Position numbers and translations under genes: made by a program. Shown in pieces: positions 18,410 through 27,211 of a stretch of DNA of 64,000 nt; the stretch's first letter is position 1; every line of letters starts with the position of its first letter. Location of the stretch: contig NC_015844.1 of the NCBI RefSeq assembly GCF_000973105.1, positions 1,918,501 through 1,982,500 on the forward strand, in the 5' to 3' direction. The notes under the pieces were generated by a model that saw only the letters and a list, made by a program, of their open reading frames with translations, had not been told where the DNA came from and made no database searches. The stretch is from Zobellia galactanivorans (lineage in GTDB: Bacteria; Bacteroidota; Bacteroidia; Flavobacteriales; Flavobacteriaceae).

Positions 18410-19183
18410 CTAGAGACTCGAATGAAGCACACGCTGAACCTCTTCCTCAAAAAAGGAAGGATGCTCGGCAACCACATCGCCAATTACAATGATACCCGGT
18501 TTGGAAGTATCGATATCGGAAATAGCCGATGCCACATCCCCCAATGTCCCCACTATACAGGATTCATTCTGCATGGTACCATTTTGAATGACCGCCATCG
18601 GCGTTAAGGAACCCCTATATTTACTTACCTCGGCCGAAATCTCGGCGAGTTTCCTAACCCCCATTAGTATAACCATAGTGGCAGAAGACTGTGAGGCAAA
18701 CTTTAAATCTTCGGAGAAGGAGCCGTCCCTTTTGGTAGCCGTCATCACCCAAAAACTACTACTCACCCCTCTACGCGTCATGGGTATGCCCTGACCGGAC
18801 GGAACGGCAATGGCACTTGATACGCCTGGGACCACCGTTACAGGTATACCAAAAGATTCCACATAGTCTATTTCTTCGTGGGCACGTCCAAAAACAAAGG
18901 GGTCACCGCCTTTTAAGCGGACCACATGACCATGTTCAAAGGCTTTTTCCACAATGAGAACGTTAATATCATCTTGGGTAAACGCATGTTGTCCACATCG
19001 TTTTCCTACGTATATTTTCGGAATACGGGTATCCATCTGACGTAACAGCTCTTCCCCTATCAAGGCATCGTACAATACGACATCGGCAGCCTTCAAAGCC
19101 TTCAAACCCCTAACTGTTATTAGGTCTGAGCTACCTGGGCCAGCTCCTATCAATGTAACTTTTGCTTCTTTTTCAATTTTCAT
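18410..19183 (-). CDS. cobA: Uroporphyrinogen-III C-methyltransferase (siroheme synthesis)
   Basis: A 257-residue SUMT that methylates uroporphyrinogen III with SAM to give precorrin-2. Motifs: VTLIGAGPGSSDLITVRG at the N-terminus, YVGKRCGQH, the VRLKGGDPFVFGR loop, and VVPGVSSAIA. The chosen ATG at 19183 starts MKIEKEAKVTLIG; the open frame extends upstream but through non-conserved residues. It is divergent from nirB, whose product needs siroheme, and shares a 124-bp promoter region with TACGTA elements. The second siroheme enzyme is encoded at 24855-25439. Confidence 0.92.
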   Translation of the reverse strand: MKIEKEAKVTLIGAGPGSSDLITVRGLKALKAADVVLYDALIGEELLRQMDTRIPKIYVGKRCGQHAFTQDDINVLIVEKAFEHGHVVRLKGGDPFVFGRAHEEIDYVESFGIPVTVVPGVSSAIAVPSGQGIPMTRRGVSSSFWVMTATKRDGSFSEDLKFASQSSATMVILMGVRKLAEISAEVSKYRGSLTPMAVIQNGTMQNESCIVGTLGDVASAISDIDTSKPGIIVIGDVVAEHPSFFEEEVQRVLHSSL

Positions 19184-19228
19184 CCCTAATGATTTTATAA
19201 GCTTCTTTTGGTAATTCCTCAACAAAAC

Positions 19229-19234
19229 TACGTA
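19229..19234. promoter_or_regulatory. TACGTA half-site in the cobA/nirB divergent promoter
   Basis: An isolated TACGTA, 46 bp upstream of the cobA start. The position for a partner half-site (TTTCGA at 19239-19244) does not match, so this is at best a weak accessory site for the minus-strand promoter. Confidence 0.35.
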
Positions 19235-19261
19235 ATTATTTCGATAAAATTTGATGTAGTG

Positions 19262-19277
19262 TACGTATTTATACGTA
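19262..19277. promoter_or_regulatory. Perfect TACGTA-N4-TACGTA operator before nirB
   Basis: TACGTATTTATACGTA, identical over all 16 bp to the site before the nitrate reductase. It ends 30 bp before the nirB start and could serve both divergent genes. Confidence 0.7.
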
Positions 19278-19307
19278 ATATTGCTAAGTAGTTTAAAATC
19301 GAAGCCT

Positions 19308-21824
19308 ATGAAAACTATTATTGTTGTCGGAAACGGCATGGTCGGATATAAGTTCTGTGAAAAATTCGCCGCCCGCAAAGAATCTGAAAATTTTAAGGTC
19401 ATCGTTTTCGGTGAGGAACCAAGAGCCGCCTATGACCGCGTGCATCTCAGTGAATTCTTTGGAAACCGAGATGCAAAGGCATTGGAACTTGCCCCCATGG
19501 ACTGGTATACCGAAAACAAAATAGAACTCATCGTAAACGAACGTATTACCGACATCCATCGCAAGACAAAGACGGTAACTACCGGAAGCGATAAAACCTA
19601 TACGTACGACTACTTGGTACTCGCTACGGGTTCCAGCCCTTTTGTGCCCCCTATAAACGGCGTTGAAAAAGAAGGGGTCTTCGTATACCGAACCATAGAG
19701 GACCTGGAAGCCATGCTCGATTATGCCGAAAAGATAAAGTCAAAGAAGACCAACGGACGAGCGGCCATTTTAGGTGGGGGACTCCTAGGTCTTGAAGCGG
19801 GCAAAGCCGTAATGGATATGGGATTAGAACCCCACGTCGTGGAATATGCCCCAAAATTGATGCCGAGACAGCTCGACTCCCGAAGTAGCAATGTGCTACA
19901 ACTTACCTTAGAAAATATGGGTATCAACGTCCACTCGGGAAAGGCTACCAACCGGATTCTGGGCAACGGCGCCATAACGGGAATGGATTTTGGCGAAGAC
20001 GACACCCTTGAAGTGGATATGCTGGTCATTTCGGCCGGAATACGGCCAAGGGACGAACTCGGAAGAACCTGTAACCTTGAAATGGGCGTTCGTGGCGGTA
20101 TCGTGGTAAACGACAGAATGCAGACCTCTGACCCCTCTATCTTTGCCATTGGCGAAGTGGCCCTATACAACCAAATGATATATGGCCTGGTAGCGCCCGG
20201 TTATGAAATGGCAGAAGTGGCGGTCAACCAAATCGTAGAAAGCCATGAGGTTATAATGAGGGCGGAAATAGACATGTCTACCAAACTAAAACTTATTGGG
20301 GTAGATGTTGCCAGTTTTGGGGTACCGTATATGCCTGCGGACAAAGGGCTCTCCATTATCTATGAAAATAAGACCAAAGGCCTATATAAAAGAATTAACG
20401 TAAGCCATGATGGAAAAACCCTGTTGGGAGGGATCATGGTAGGTGATGCCGCCGATTACAGCATTCTTCACCAGATGTACCTCAACAACATCCCTTTGCC
20501 CGACAATGCCGAAGAGCTTATTGTTGGCGCAAGGGGCGAAGGCGGTTCTGCCTTCGGAAGTGCCATGGACCTGCCCGACACGGCCGTTATCTGTTCTTGC
20601 GAGGCCGTAACCAAGGGAGCCGTCTGTTGTTCGGTAATCGACGATGGCAACGAAACCGTAAAGGCCGTCGCCAAGGCCACGAAGGCCACTACGGGCTGCG
20701 GAGGGTGTAAACCCATGGTGGCCGATTTGGTAAAGGAAAGCCTAAAGACCTTGGGGAAAACGGTAAAGGAAAACATCTGTGAGCATTTCGATTACTCCAG
20801 ACAAGAGCTTTTTGATATCGTAAAACTCAGGGAGATCACAGATTACGACCAATTGTTGGACGAGGTGGGGAAAGGCCATGGCTGTGAAGTCTGTAAACCG
20901 TTAGCCGCCTCTATTTTTGCCAGCATCTACAATGAAACGGCCAACCGCCAAGAAACCATTCAAGATAGTAACGACCGTTATTTGGCCAACATACAGCGAA
21001 ACGGGACCTATTCCGTTGTACCTAGGGTGGCCGGAGGGGAAATATCCCCAAAACAACTCATGGCCATGGGACGAATCGCCAAAAAATACGACTTATATAC
21101 CAAGATTACGGGAGGACAACGCATCGATATGTTCGGCGCCAAACTGCACGAACTACCCTTGATTTGGGAAGAGCTTATCGCCGAAGGTTTTGAGACCGGC
21201 CAAGCCTATGGAAAATCGCTGCGGACCGTGAAAAGTTGCGTCGGTTCTACCTGGTGCCGCTACGGTATGGATGAAAGTGTGAGTTTTGCCATCGAAATAG
21301 AGAACAGGTACAAGGGTATACGCTCCCCCCACAAATTTAAAGGTGGTGTCTCGGGCTGTATTCGCGAATGTGCCGAAGCCCGTGGTAAAGATTTTGGTTT
21401 TATCGCCGTTGAAGGCGGATGGAACGTATACGTCGGCGGGAACGGTGGCGCCAACCCAAGACATGCCGAATTACTGGCCGAAAAAGTGGACAAGGAGACT
21501 GCCATAAAATATGTAGACCGCTTTATGATGTTCTATATCAAAACGGCACCGCCACTTACAAGAACCGCCGCATGGCTTGAAAAACTAGAAGGGGGCATTA
21601 CCTATCTTAAGAATGTAGTCATCAACGATTCCCTAGGCATTGCAGAAGAATTGGACGCCGATATGCAGAAGTTTGTCGACACCTATAAATGCGAATGGAA
21701 AGAGGCCGTAGAGACTCCCGAAATAAGGGAACGCTACACCCACTTTATCAACTCTGACGAAACCGATGACAATATTGAGTTCGTATCCTTACGAGAGCAA
21801 AAAATGCCTAAGGAATGGGCCTAA
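19308..21824 (+). CDS. nirB: NAD(P)H-dependent nitrite reductase large subunit
   Basis: An 838-residue assimilatory nitrite reductase making ammonium. The N-terminal FAD/NAD(P)H oxidoreductase begins with IIVVGNGMVGYKF and has AAILGGGLLGLEAGKA near residue 150. Two BFD-like [2Fe-2S] stretches follow (CSCEAV...GCGGCKP at about 425-465 and HGCEVCKP near 528). A ferredoxin-like half-domain comes next, then siroheme/[4Fe-4S] ligands C-X5-C near 644-650 (SCVGSTWC) and C-X3-C near 683-687 (GCIREC). The ATG at 19308 is preferred over an upstream in-frame codon at 19281 because conserved sequence starts there and the operator lies upstream. NirD follows. Confidence 0.95.
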   Translation: MKTIIVVGNGMVGYKFCEKFAARKESENFKVIVFGEEPRAAYDRVHLSEFFGNRDAKALELAPMDWYTENKIELIVNERITDIHRKTKTVTTGSDKTYTYDYLVLATGSSPFVPPINGVEKEGVFVYRTIEDLEAMLDYAEKIKSKKTNGRAAILGGGLLGLEAGKAVMDMGLEPHVVEYAPKLMPRQLDSRSSNVLQLTLENMGINVHSGKATNRILGNGAITGMDFGEDDTLEVDMLVISAGIRPRDELGRTCNLEMGVRGGIVVNDRMQTSDPSIFAIGEVALYNQMIYGLVAPGYEMAEVAVNQIVESHEVIMRAEIDMSTKLKLIGVDVASFGVPYMPADKGLSIIYENKTKGLYKRINVSHDGKTLLGGIMVGDAADYSILHQMYLNNIPLPDNAEELIVGARGEGGSAFGSAMDLPDTAVICSCEAVTKGAVCCSVIDDGNETVKAVAKATKATTGCGGCKPMVADLVKESLKTLGKTVKENICEHFDYSRQELFDIVKLREITDYDQLLDEVGKGHGCEVCKPLAASIFASIYNETANRQETIQDSNDRYLANIQRNGTYSVVPRVAGGEISPKQLMAMGRIAKKYDLYTKITGGQRIDMFGAKLHELPLIWEELIAEGFETGQAYGKSLRTVKSCVGSTWCRYGMDESVSFAIEIENRYKGIRSPHKFKGGVSGCIRECAEARGKDFGFIAVEGGWNVYVGGNGGANPRHAELLAEKVDKETAIKYVDRFMMFYIKTAPPLTRTAAWLEKLEGGITYLKNVVINDSLGIAEELDADMQKFVDTYKCEWKEAVETPEIRERYTHFINSDETDDNIEFVSLREQKMPKEWA

Positions 21825-21901
21825 AAAATGAAATGATGCTTCCGCCCCATCGGCTTTGAGCGGCATCGGTTCAATAGTATCCCAAACAAAAACACAACAT
21901 T

Positions 21902-22279
21902 ATGATCGCAAATCTAAGCACATACGAAAGCGTAACAACCGAAGAAGTAAAGGTCTGGTTCAAGGCCGGACCTGTACATAAATTCCCAAAAAACGGAGGA
22001 GCCTGCATCAAATACAAAGACAAACAGATCGCCGTTTTCAATTTTACGCGTCAAGGCCAGTGGTATGCCTGTCAAAACTTATGTCCGCATAAAATGGAAA
22101 TGGTGCTTTCCCGTGGTATGATCGGGGAAGAAGATAGGCACCCCAAGATTGCGTGCCCCCTTCACAAAAACACCTTTTCATTAAAAACAGGGGAAAACCT
22201 CAACGGAAGCCTCGATGCCATCGCGACCTATCCCGTTAAGGTAGAGGATGAAACCGTCTACGTTGGCTTTATGGAATAG
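21902..22279 (+). CDS. nirD: Nitrite reductase small subunit, Rieske-type
   Basis: A 125-residue NirD. It keeps all four Rieske ligands: CPH (C-X-H) at about 61-63 and CPLH (C-X2-H) at about 83-86, so it may bind a [2Fe-2S] cluster; enterobacterial NirD proteins lack these ligands. It sits 77 bp after nirB on the same strand and is its natural partner in nitrite reduction. Confidence 0.9.
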   Translation: MIANLSTYESVTTEEVKVWFKAGPVHKFPKNGGACIKYKDKQIAVFNFTRQGQWYACQNLCPHKMEMVLSRGMIGEEDRHPKIACPLHKNTFSLKTGENLNGSLDAIATYPVKVEDETVYVGFME

Positions 22280-22390
22280 ACCGACGGACGCTAGGTGTGA
22301 TTTATAACTTTAGGGTCCAGACTTGTTTCCCTACAAATTGAAGTACCATAGGTTGCACGGTATTCGTATATTAGGGCAAAAAATAAGTCT

Positions 22391-22984
22391 ATGGCATCGC
22401 CCGATAAATTACAGCAAGCCTTTTCTTTGTTCGACAAGGCGAATGAACAAGATCCCCATACAGAAACCGTGCCTTCGGGAAAAACATACCCTAAGGAATT
22501 GCTTTATGCCCTTCGTATGACGGAGAAGTTGAACGATTTTGCGCCCAACGCCTCCGAGGCCCTACAGCTGACCGCAAGGTGCCAGCATATTTGCCGCTGG
22601 GAAATTCCCCGTGACGCATACGAAATGAACCGTGCGGGCTATTTGAAATGGCGTCAAGACCTTAAAACATTTCACGCCGAAAAAGCCTCGGCAATATTGA
22701 AGGAAGTGGGGTACGACCAGGAAACCATAGATAAGGTGACCTTCTTGCTGGAAAAAAAACAACTCAAAAAGAACCAAGAGACCCAGACTTTGGAAGACGT
22801 GGTCTGTCTGGTTTTTCTACAGTATTACTTTGAACCCTTTTCGGCCGAGCACCAAGAGGAAAAGGTGATAGACATTCTTCAGAAGACCTGGCGCAAAATG
22901 TCTGAAGCAGGCCACCAGGCCGCATTAAAGCTTCCGCTTTCAAAACCGGCATTGCAACTGGTTTCAAAAGCGATCAAGGGCTAA
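22391..22984 (+). CDS. DUF4202 family protein
   Basis: A 197-residue soluble, mainly helical protein matching DUF4202. Conserved-looking features are the early FDKANEQDP stretch, ARCQHICRW near residue 60 and WRKMSEAG near 175; the histidine-rich QHICRW could bind metal. No enzyme activity is known to me. It lies 111 bp after nirD and 30 bp before the sensor kinase, on the same strand. This placement inside a nitrite-reduction and nitrate-sensing run suggests a nitrogen-assimilation role. Confidence 0.75.
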   Translation: MASPDKLQQAFSLFDKANEQDPHTETVPSGKTYPKELLYALRMTEKLNDFAPNASEALQLTARCQHICRWEIPRDAYEMNRAGYLKWRQDLKTFHAEKASAILKEVGYDQETIDKVTFLLEKKQLKKNQETQTLEDVVCLVFLQYYFEPFSAEHQEEKVIDILQKTWRKMSEAGHQAALKLPLSKPALQLVSKAIKG

Positions 22985-23014
22985 GCTGGGCCTACAGGAA
23001 CAAGAAATAGACCT

Positions 23015-24868
23015 ATGCCAAAAGATAAAAAAAAATTGCCTCTTGATTCAGAGACGTTTCTGAGTATCAGAAAATGGTATCTTTTGGCTTTGGCAGGCAT
23101 TGCCGTGACCATTATTGTCGCCCAAATCCTGATACAATTCCATCTGAACACGCAATTGAGCGATTCCCGTGTTATCAACCTGGCGGGCCGACAACGTGCC
23201 AATAGCCAAAAATTGGTCAAAGAGGCCCTGCTCTTGAAAGAGATGCCCACTTCCAATGAAAAACGCAGCTTAATCACCTCCGAAATCAAGAAAACGCTTA
23301 CCGTTTGGAAGGCTTCCCAAGAAGGCCTACAAGCTGGAGATGCCGAACTGGGACTCCCCCCGGAAAGGGATAAAAACATCATTGCCCACTTCCATGAAAT
23401 AGAACCCCATTATTCGGCCATGGCCAAGGCCGCAGAGAACATATTACGCCTGGCAGCCAAGGATAGCCTAGCCAAGGAGGCGCTAGGAAAGGAAATTTCC
23501 GTACTGTTGAAAAATGAGCGCTCCTTTCTAAGGTTGATGGACACCATTGTAAATGCCTATGACCAGAACAGTAAGGAAAAATTACAAAACCTAAAACGTA
23601 AAGAGCTTTTACTCCTGGCCTTCTCGCTCTTGATCCTCGTACTCGAAATAGGCTTCGTTTTTAGGCCCCTATCGATCCAAATACGTAAGACCATTGCCCA
23701 GCTGGTGCAAAATCAGGCCAACTCAGAGGCCCGTGCCAAGGAAATCGAGCAACTCTATGCCGAAAAGGAAAAATCGCTACAAGAGCTTCAAGAATTGAAT
23801 TTTGTAATAGACAATGCGGCCCTCTTTGCCAGTGCAAGAAGCGATGGTAGCGTTGTCTTCATCAGTAAAAAGTTCCTGAACCTCTTAGGGATTGACCAAA
23901 ACGAACTGAACAAGCCCCTTTCCGAAATATTGACGGCGGACATAGGCCAACAAGCCTACCTTCGCGAAGTACTCAAGAGCAACCGAAAAAATGTCATCCG
24001 TAGTGAGGAAATAAAGATCACAACGGTCAAGGGAGCACACTTTTGGCTCGACATGTCCATTGTACCCATGCACCAATCTAGCCGACAGCAGAGTATTCTT
24101 ATTCTGTGTTCCGATATTACCGAACGCAAGGAAAACAGCATAAAGGTCGAGCAGCTGACCCAACAGAACTTTGAGGCCCGAATGTTACAGAAAAAAGTAC
24201 AGGCCAGCCAAATTGTCGAGGGACAGGAGGAAGAGCGCAAACGGATCGCCAAAGACATTCACGATGGTATCGGACAAATGTTGACCGCCCTTAAATTCAA
24301 TATTGAATCCATCGACCCTGAGAACAAGGAAAAAACGGTGGAAAAAATAGCCTACCTGAAGTCATTGACCTCAGACCTGATCAAGGGCGTACGTACGGCC
24401 ACCTTCAACCTTACCCCTCCGGAACTGGACGACCATGGTATTTTTCCTGCCCTTCATAAAATGACGGTAGAACTTTCAAAACTGACAGGAAAGACCATTC
24501 TTTTCGACAATAAGACCGATGACAACATCCGATTCGATTCTTTGGCGGAAACCAACGTATACCGTGTCGTTCAAGAAGCCGTCAACAATGCCATCAAATA
24601 CGCCGAGGCCAATTATATTTTGATTACCATCAATTACAAAGACCATATTTTAAGCGTGGTCATCGATGACGACGGAAAGGGTTTTGACGATTCCATTCTC
24701 AACACCCCGCCCCAGAACAACAGCGAGGGCGGAATGGGCCTTTTCTTTATGAAAGAACGCATAGACTATATCAACGGCCGATTGTTTATCAACTCCATAC
24801 CCGGTGAGGGAACAAGAGTTACCATCAATTATAAAACCAAAAAAGAAGAAGACCATGGAGCGGAATGA
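23015..24868 (+). CDS. NarX/PilJ-like sensor histidine kinase
   Basis: A 617-residue inner-membrane kinase. TM1 is at about 21-43. A periplasmic PilJ/NarX-like four-helix sensor follows, with the P-box-like stretch VINLAGRQRANSQKL (53-67) and a second conserved helix near 174-190. TM2 is at about 197-216. A coiled coil (225-262), a PAS domain (about 262-372) and a HisKA_3 domain with H416 in AKDIHDGIGQML come next, then an HATPase_c domain (DDDGKGFDD, GGMGLFFMKERI). This is the NarX class that senses nitrate or nitrite. No response regulator is adjacent; the NarL-type gene at 9313-9984 is the likely partner. Its end overlaps the next gene. Confidence 0.88.
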   Translation: MPKDKKKLPLDSETFLSIRKWYLLALAGIAVTIIVAQILIQFHLNTQLSDSRVINLAGRQRANSQKLVKEALLLKEMPTSNEKRSLITSEIKKTLTVWKASQEGLQAGDAELGLPPERDKNIIAHFHEIEPHYSAMAKAAENILRLAAKDSLAKEALGKEISVLLKNERSFLRLMDTIVNAYDQNSKEKLQNLKRKELLLLAFSLLILVLEIGFVFRPLSIQIRKTIAQLVQNQANSEARAKEIEQLYAEKEKSLQELQELNFVIDNAALFASARSDGSVVFISKKFLNLLGIDQNELNKPLSEILTADIGQQAYLREVLKSNRKNVIRSEEIKITTVKGAHFWLDMSIVPMHQSSRQQSILILCSDITERKENSIKVEQLTQQNFEARMLQKKVQASQIVEGQEEERKRIAKDIHDGIGQMLTALKFNIESIDPENKEKTVEKIAYLKSLTSDLIKGVRTATFNLTPPELDDHGIFPALHKMTVELSKLTGKTILFDNKTDDNIRFDSLAETNVYRVVQEAVNNAIKYAEANYILITINYKDHILSVVIDDDGKGFDDSILNTPPQNNSEGGMGLFFMKERIDYINGRLFINSIPGEGTRVTINYKTKKEEDHGAE

Positions 24869-25439
24869 ACTGTACCCCGTATTTCTAAAAGTATCCAACT
24901 TGAACATTTTGATCGTGGGTGGCGGAAATGTAGCTTTGGAAAAACTGAGCTTCCTGCTAAAATCGAGTCCGAACGCACAGGTTGAAATGGTCTCGCCCCT
25001 ATTCAGGGAAGAAACCATTGCTTTGGCGAGGAAATTCGGCATCACCATGCATACGAGCGCCTATAACAAAAGCTTCCTGAAAAATAAGCACATGGTGGTA
25101 GCCACTACCGATAAGGTAGAAGTAAACGAACAGGTATACCACGACTGTCGGGCACAGAGTATATTGGTAAACGTGGCGGACAACCCCCCTTTTTGTGATT
25201 TCTATATGGGAGGGATCGTAACCAAAGGAAACGTAAAAGTGGCCATTTCCACCAACGGAAAATCACCGACTACGGCCAAGCGCTTACGGCAATTTTTTGA
25301 AGATGTCATCCCCGAAAACATAGATGACTTGGTCAAGAACCTCAATGAATTCAGAAAGACGATCAAAGGCGATTTTGAGGAAAAGGTAGAGACCCTTAAC
25401 GAGTTTACCAAGGGCCTGGTCAACAAAAAGGAATCCTAA
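24855..25439 (+). CDS. Precorrin-2 dehydrogenase / sirohydrochlorin ferrochelatase
   Basis: A 194-residue protein of the SirC/Met8/CysG N-terminal family, which oxidises precorrin-2 and may insert iron to give siroheme. It shows the NAD-binding glycine motif ILIVGGGNVALEK near residue 15 and the VNVADNPPFCDFYMGGIV active-site region, followed by a helical dimer domain. The ATG at 24855 overlaps the kinase's 3' end by 14 bp; a longer frame from 24804 is unlikely because the family starts with NELYPVFLK. With cobA it supplies siroheme to NirB. Confidence 0.9.
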   Translation: MERNELYPVFLKVSNLNILIVGGGNVALEKLSFLLKSSPNAQVEMVSPLFREETIALARKFGITMHTSAYNKSFLKNKHMVVATTDKVEVNEQVYHDCRAQSILVNVADNPPFCDFYMGGIVTKGNVKVAISTNGKSPTTAKRLRQFFEDVIPENIDDLVKNLNEFRKTIKGDFEEKVETLNEFTKGLVNKKES

Positions 25440-25460
25440 AACTGCCGGTCGCCCCGATTT

Positions 25461-25916
25461 CTAAAGGCCATAGCACGAGGCCCAAAACCGAAATACCAAG
25501 GTCGCCCCCAAACCAAAAATAATATGGGCACCTACCAACTGTAATAGGAAAAGCTCTAAATCCATTTCCGGAGGGGAACTGTGTAAACGTAGCATGATTA
25601 TCCAGCAAAGCACTCCGAAAAGCCCTAAAACACAACCTAGAACAATGGCCAACCACCAGGTCGGATCGTTTTCCGTCAAACAGAAATACAAGGCCATGGC
25701 CCCCGCAAAGAGAAAGCCCGTTAAGTAGTGAAACACCCAGCCCCAAATGCTATCTGGCCCCACCTCTACATCCAATCGTTTTGAACGGTCCAAAAGTTTG
25801 TTGAGCAGCTTCGGTTCTCCGAGATCGGAATCGCACAACCTGCCGACCATATAACTAAAGGCGGTCATAAGGCTGGTTCCCACAAGTCCGGCTAAAAGAA
25901 TTTTCGACAACTCCAT
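25461..25916 (-). CDS. Conserved hypothetical membrane protein
   Basis: A 151-residue protein with four predicted membrane segments, at about 4-24, 60-80, 88-110 and 122-146. It was not recognised as a named family. It converges with the siroheme gene, whose stop lies 21 bp away. A loop rich in charged residues (about 26-55) lies between the first two helices. No functional inference is supported. Confidence 0.6.
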   Translation of the reverse strand: MELSKILLAGLVGTSLMTAFSYMVGRLCDSDLGEPKLLNKLLDRSKRLDVEVGPDSIWGWVFHYLTGFLFAGAMALYFCLTENDPTWWLAIVLGCVLGLFGVLCWIIMLRLHSSPPEMDLELFLLQLVGAHIIFGLGATLVFRFWASCYGL

Positions 25917-26033
25917 TTTTTGATCGGTTTACCGTTTCCAAAGAAAGGTAATCAATTCAAACTACCTTGACCCAAACCGATCAAATTCTCTCGCTATTGA
26001 ACAAAACCCGACCTCCTTTTCGTCCGTAGCCCT

Positions 26034-27047
26034 TTAGATCTCATTCATTGCCTCGGAAAACAATCGGAACGAGTTTATTCTATCTTCCTGATGGTAAATA
26101 TGCGAAACCGCAATGATCTCATTGACCCCGGTCTGTTTGATAAAGGCCTTGGTTTTTTGTCTAACGCTATCCTTGCTTCCTACAAAGGCATACTTTAACA
26201 TACGCTGAAATGCCGGATCTATGGAGACCTGTTTCAATTCGGGCGTCATTTTGATCGGGGGCTGCATATAATCGATTTTCCCTGTCATCACCCCTAGTAT
26301 CAATCGCAACATGGAAGTCGATATGGTATCAGCCTCTTCGTCGGTTTCGGCGGCGACCACATTGATACCGGCCATGGTATATGGCTCCTTTAGGTATTGC
26401 GAAGGCTGAAAATTGTTGTAGTAAATGTCCAAGGCCTCTAAAAGCTGTCCTGGGGCAAAATGGCTCGCAAACACATAGGGAAGTCCTTCTTTGGCCGCTA
26501 GGTGGGCACTATCGGTACTCGAGCCCAATATATAAATAGGTACATCTAGCCCTTCGGCAATGGGCACCCTAACTTTTGCCTGTTGGTTCTCCTTTGAAAA
26601 ATACCGTTGAATGTTATGCATTTCCTCGGGAAAACGGTAGACGGCCTGCATCCGGTCGGGGCGGATGGCGTTGGCCGTCAGCTGGTCGGTGCCCGGGGCC
26701 CTTCCCAAGCCTAGGTCTATGCGCCCTGGGTATAAGGACGCCAAGGTGCCGAACTGTTCCGCTATAAGCAGTGAGGAGTGATTGGGCAGCATAATACCGC
26801 CCGAGCCCACACGTATACTTTTCGTTCCCCCGGCAATATGCCCCATAAGTACCGCAGTAGCCGAACTGGCAATACTGAGCATATTGTGGTGTTCGGCCAG
26901 CCAAAAACGCTTGTAACCGAAGCTCTCGGCCTTTTGGGCCAGTTCAAGACTATTATCAAAGACCTGTTTCGGGGTCTTTCCTGCGCCCACGGTGGCCAGT
27001 TCCAATATCGAATAAGGTATATGTTTCATTTTTTCAATTTCTTTCAT
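26034..27047 (-). CDS. LLM-class flavin-dependent oxidoreductase
   Basis: A 337-residue TIM-barrel flavoenzyme of the bacterial luciferase-like (YhbW-type) family. Typical motifs are YSILELATVG at the N-terminus, RFWLAEHHN near 46, RVGSGGIMLPNHS near 79, LYPGRIDLGLGRAPGTD near 107, and the IYILGSS loop near 170. It uses FMN or reduced flavin; the substrate is unknown. A second start at codon 7 (27029) is equally plausible. It stands alone between divergent or unrelated neighbours. Confidence 0.85.
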   Translation of the reverse strand: MKEIEKMKHIPYSILELATVGAGKTPKQVFDNSLELAQKAESFGYKRFWLAEHHNMLSIASSATAVLMGHIAGGTKSIRVGSGGIMLPNHSSLLIAEQFGTLASLYPGRIDLGLGRAPGTDQLTANAIRPDRMQAVYRFPEEMHNIQRYFSKENQQAKVRVPIAEGLDVPIYILGSSTDSAHLAAKEGLPYVFASHFAPGQLLEALDIYYNNFQPSQYLKEPYTMAGINVVAAETDEEADTISTSMLRLILGVMTGKIDYMQPPIKMTPELKQVSIDPAFQRMLKYAFVGSKDSVRQKTKAFIKQTGVNEIIAVSHIYHQEDRINSFRLFSEAMNEI

Positions 27048-27211
27048 AAATCAACAGCCGACCATGGAGACTAGGCTTCGCCCGGCATTAACCGGATAAG
27101 CACACCTCTAGACCGAATGGTGATGGATTGTCAATACAATTTGAATGCCCCATTGGTCGTTACCGATGGCGAATACTAACAGCTTTAAAAAAATGTGTTT
27201 TGGTAAGGGTT

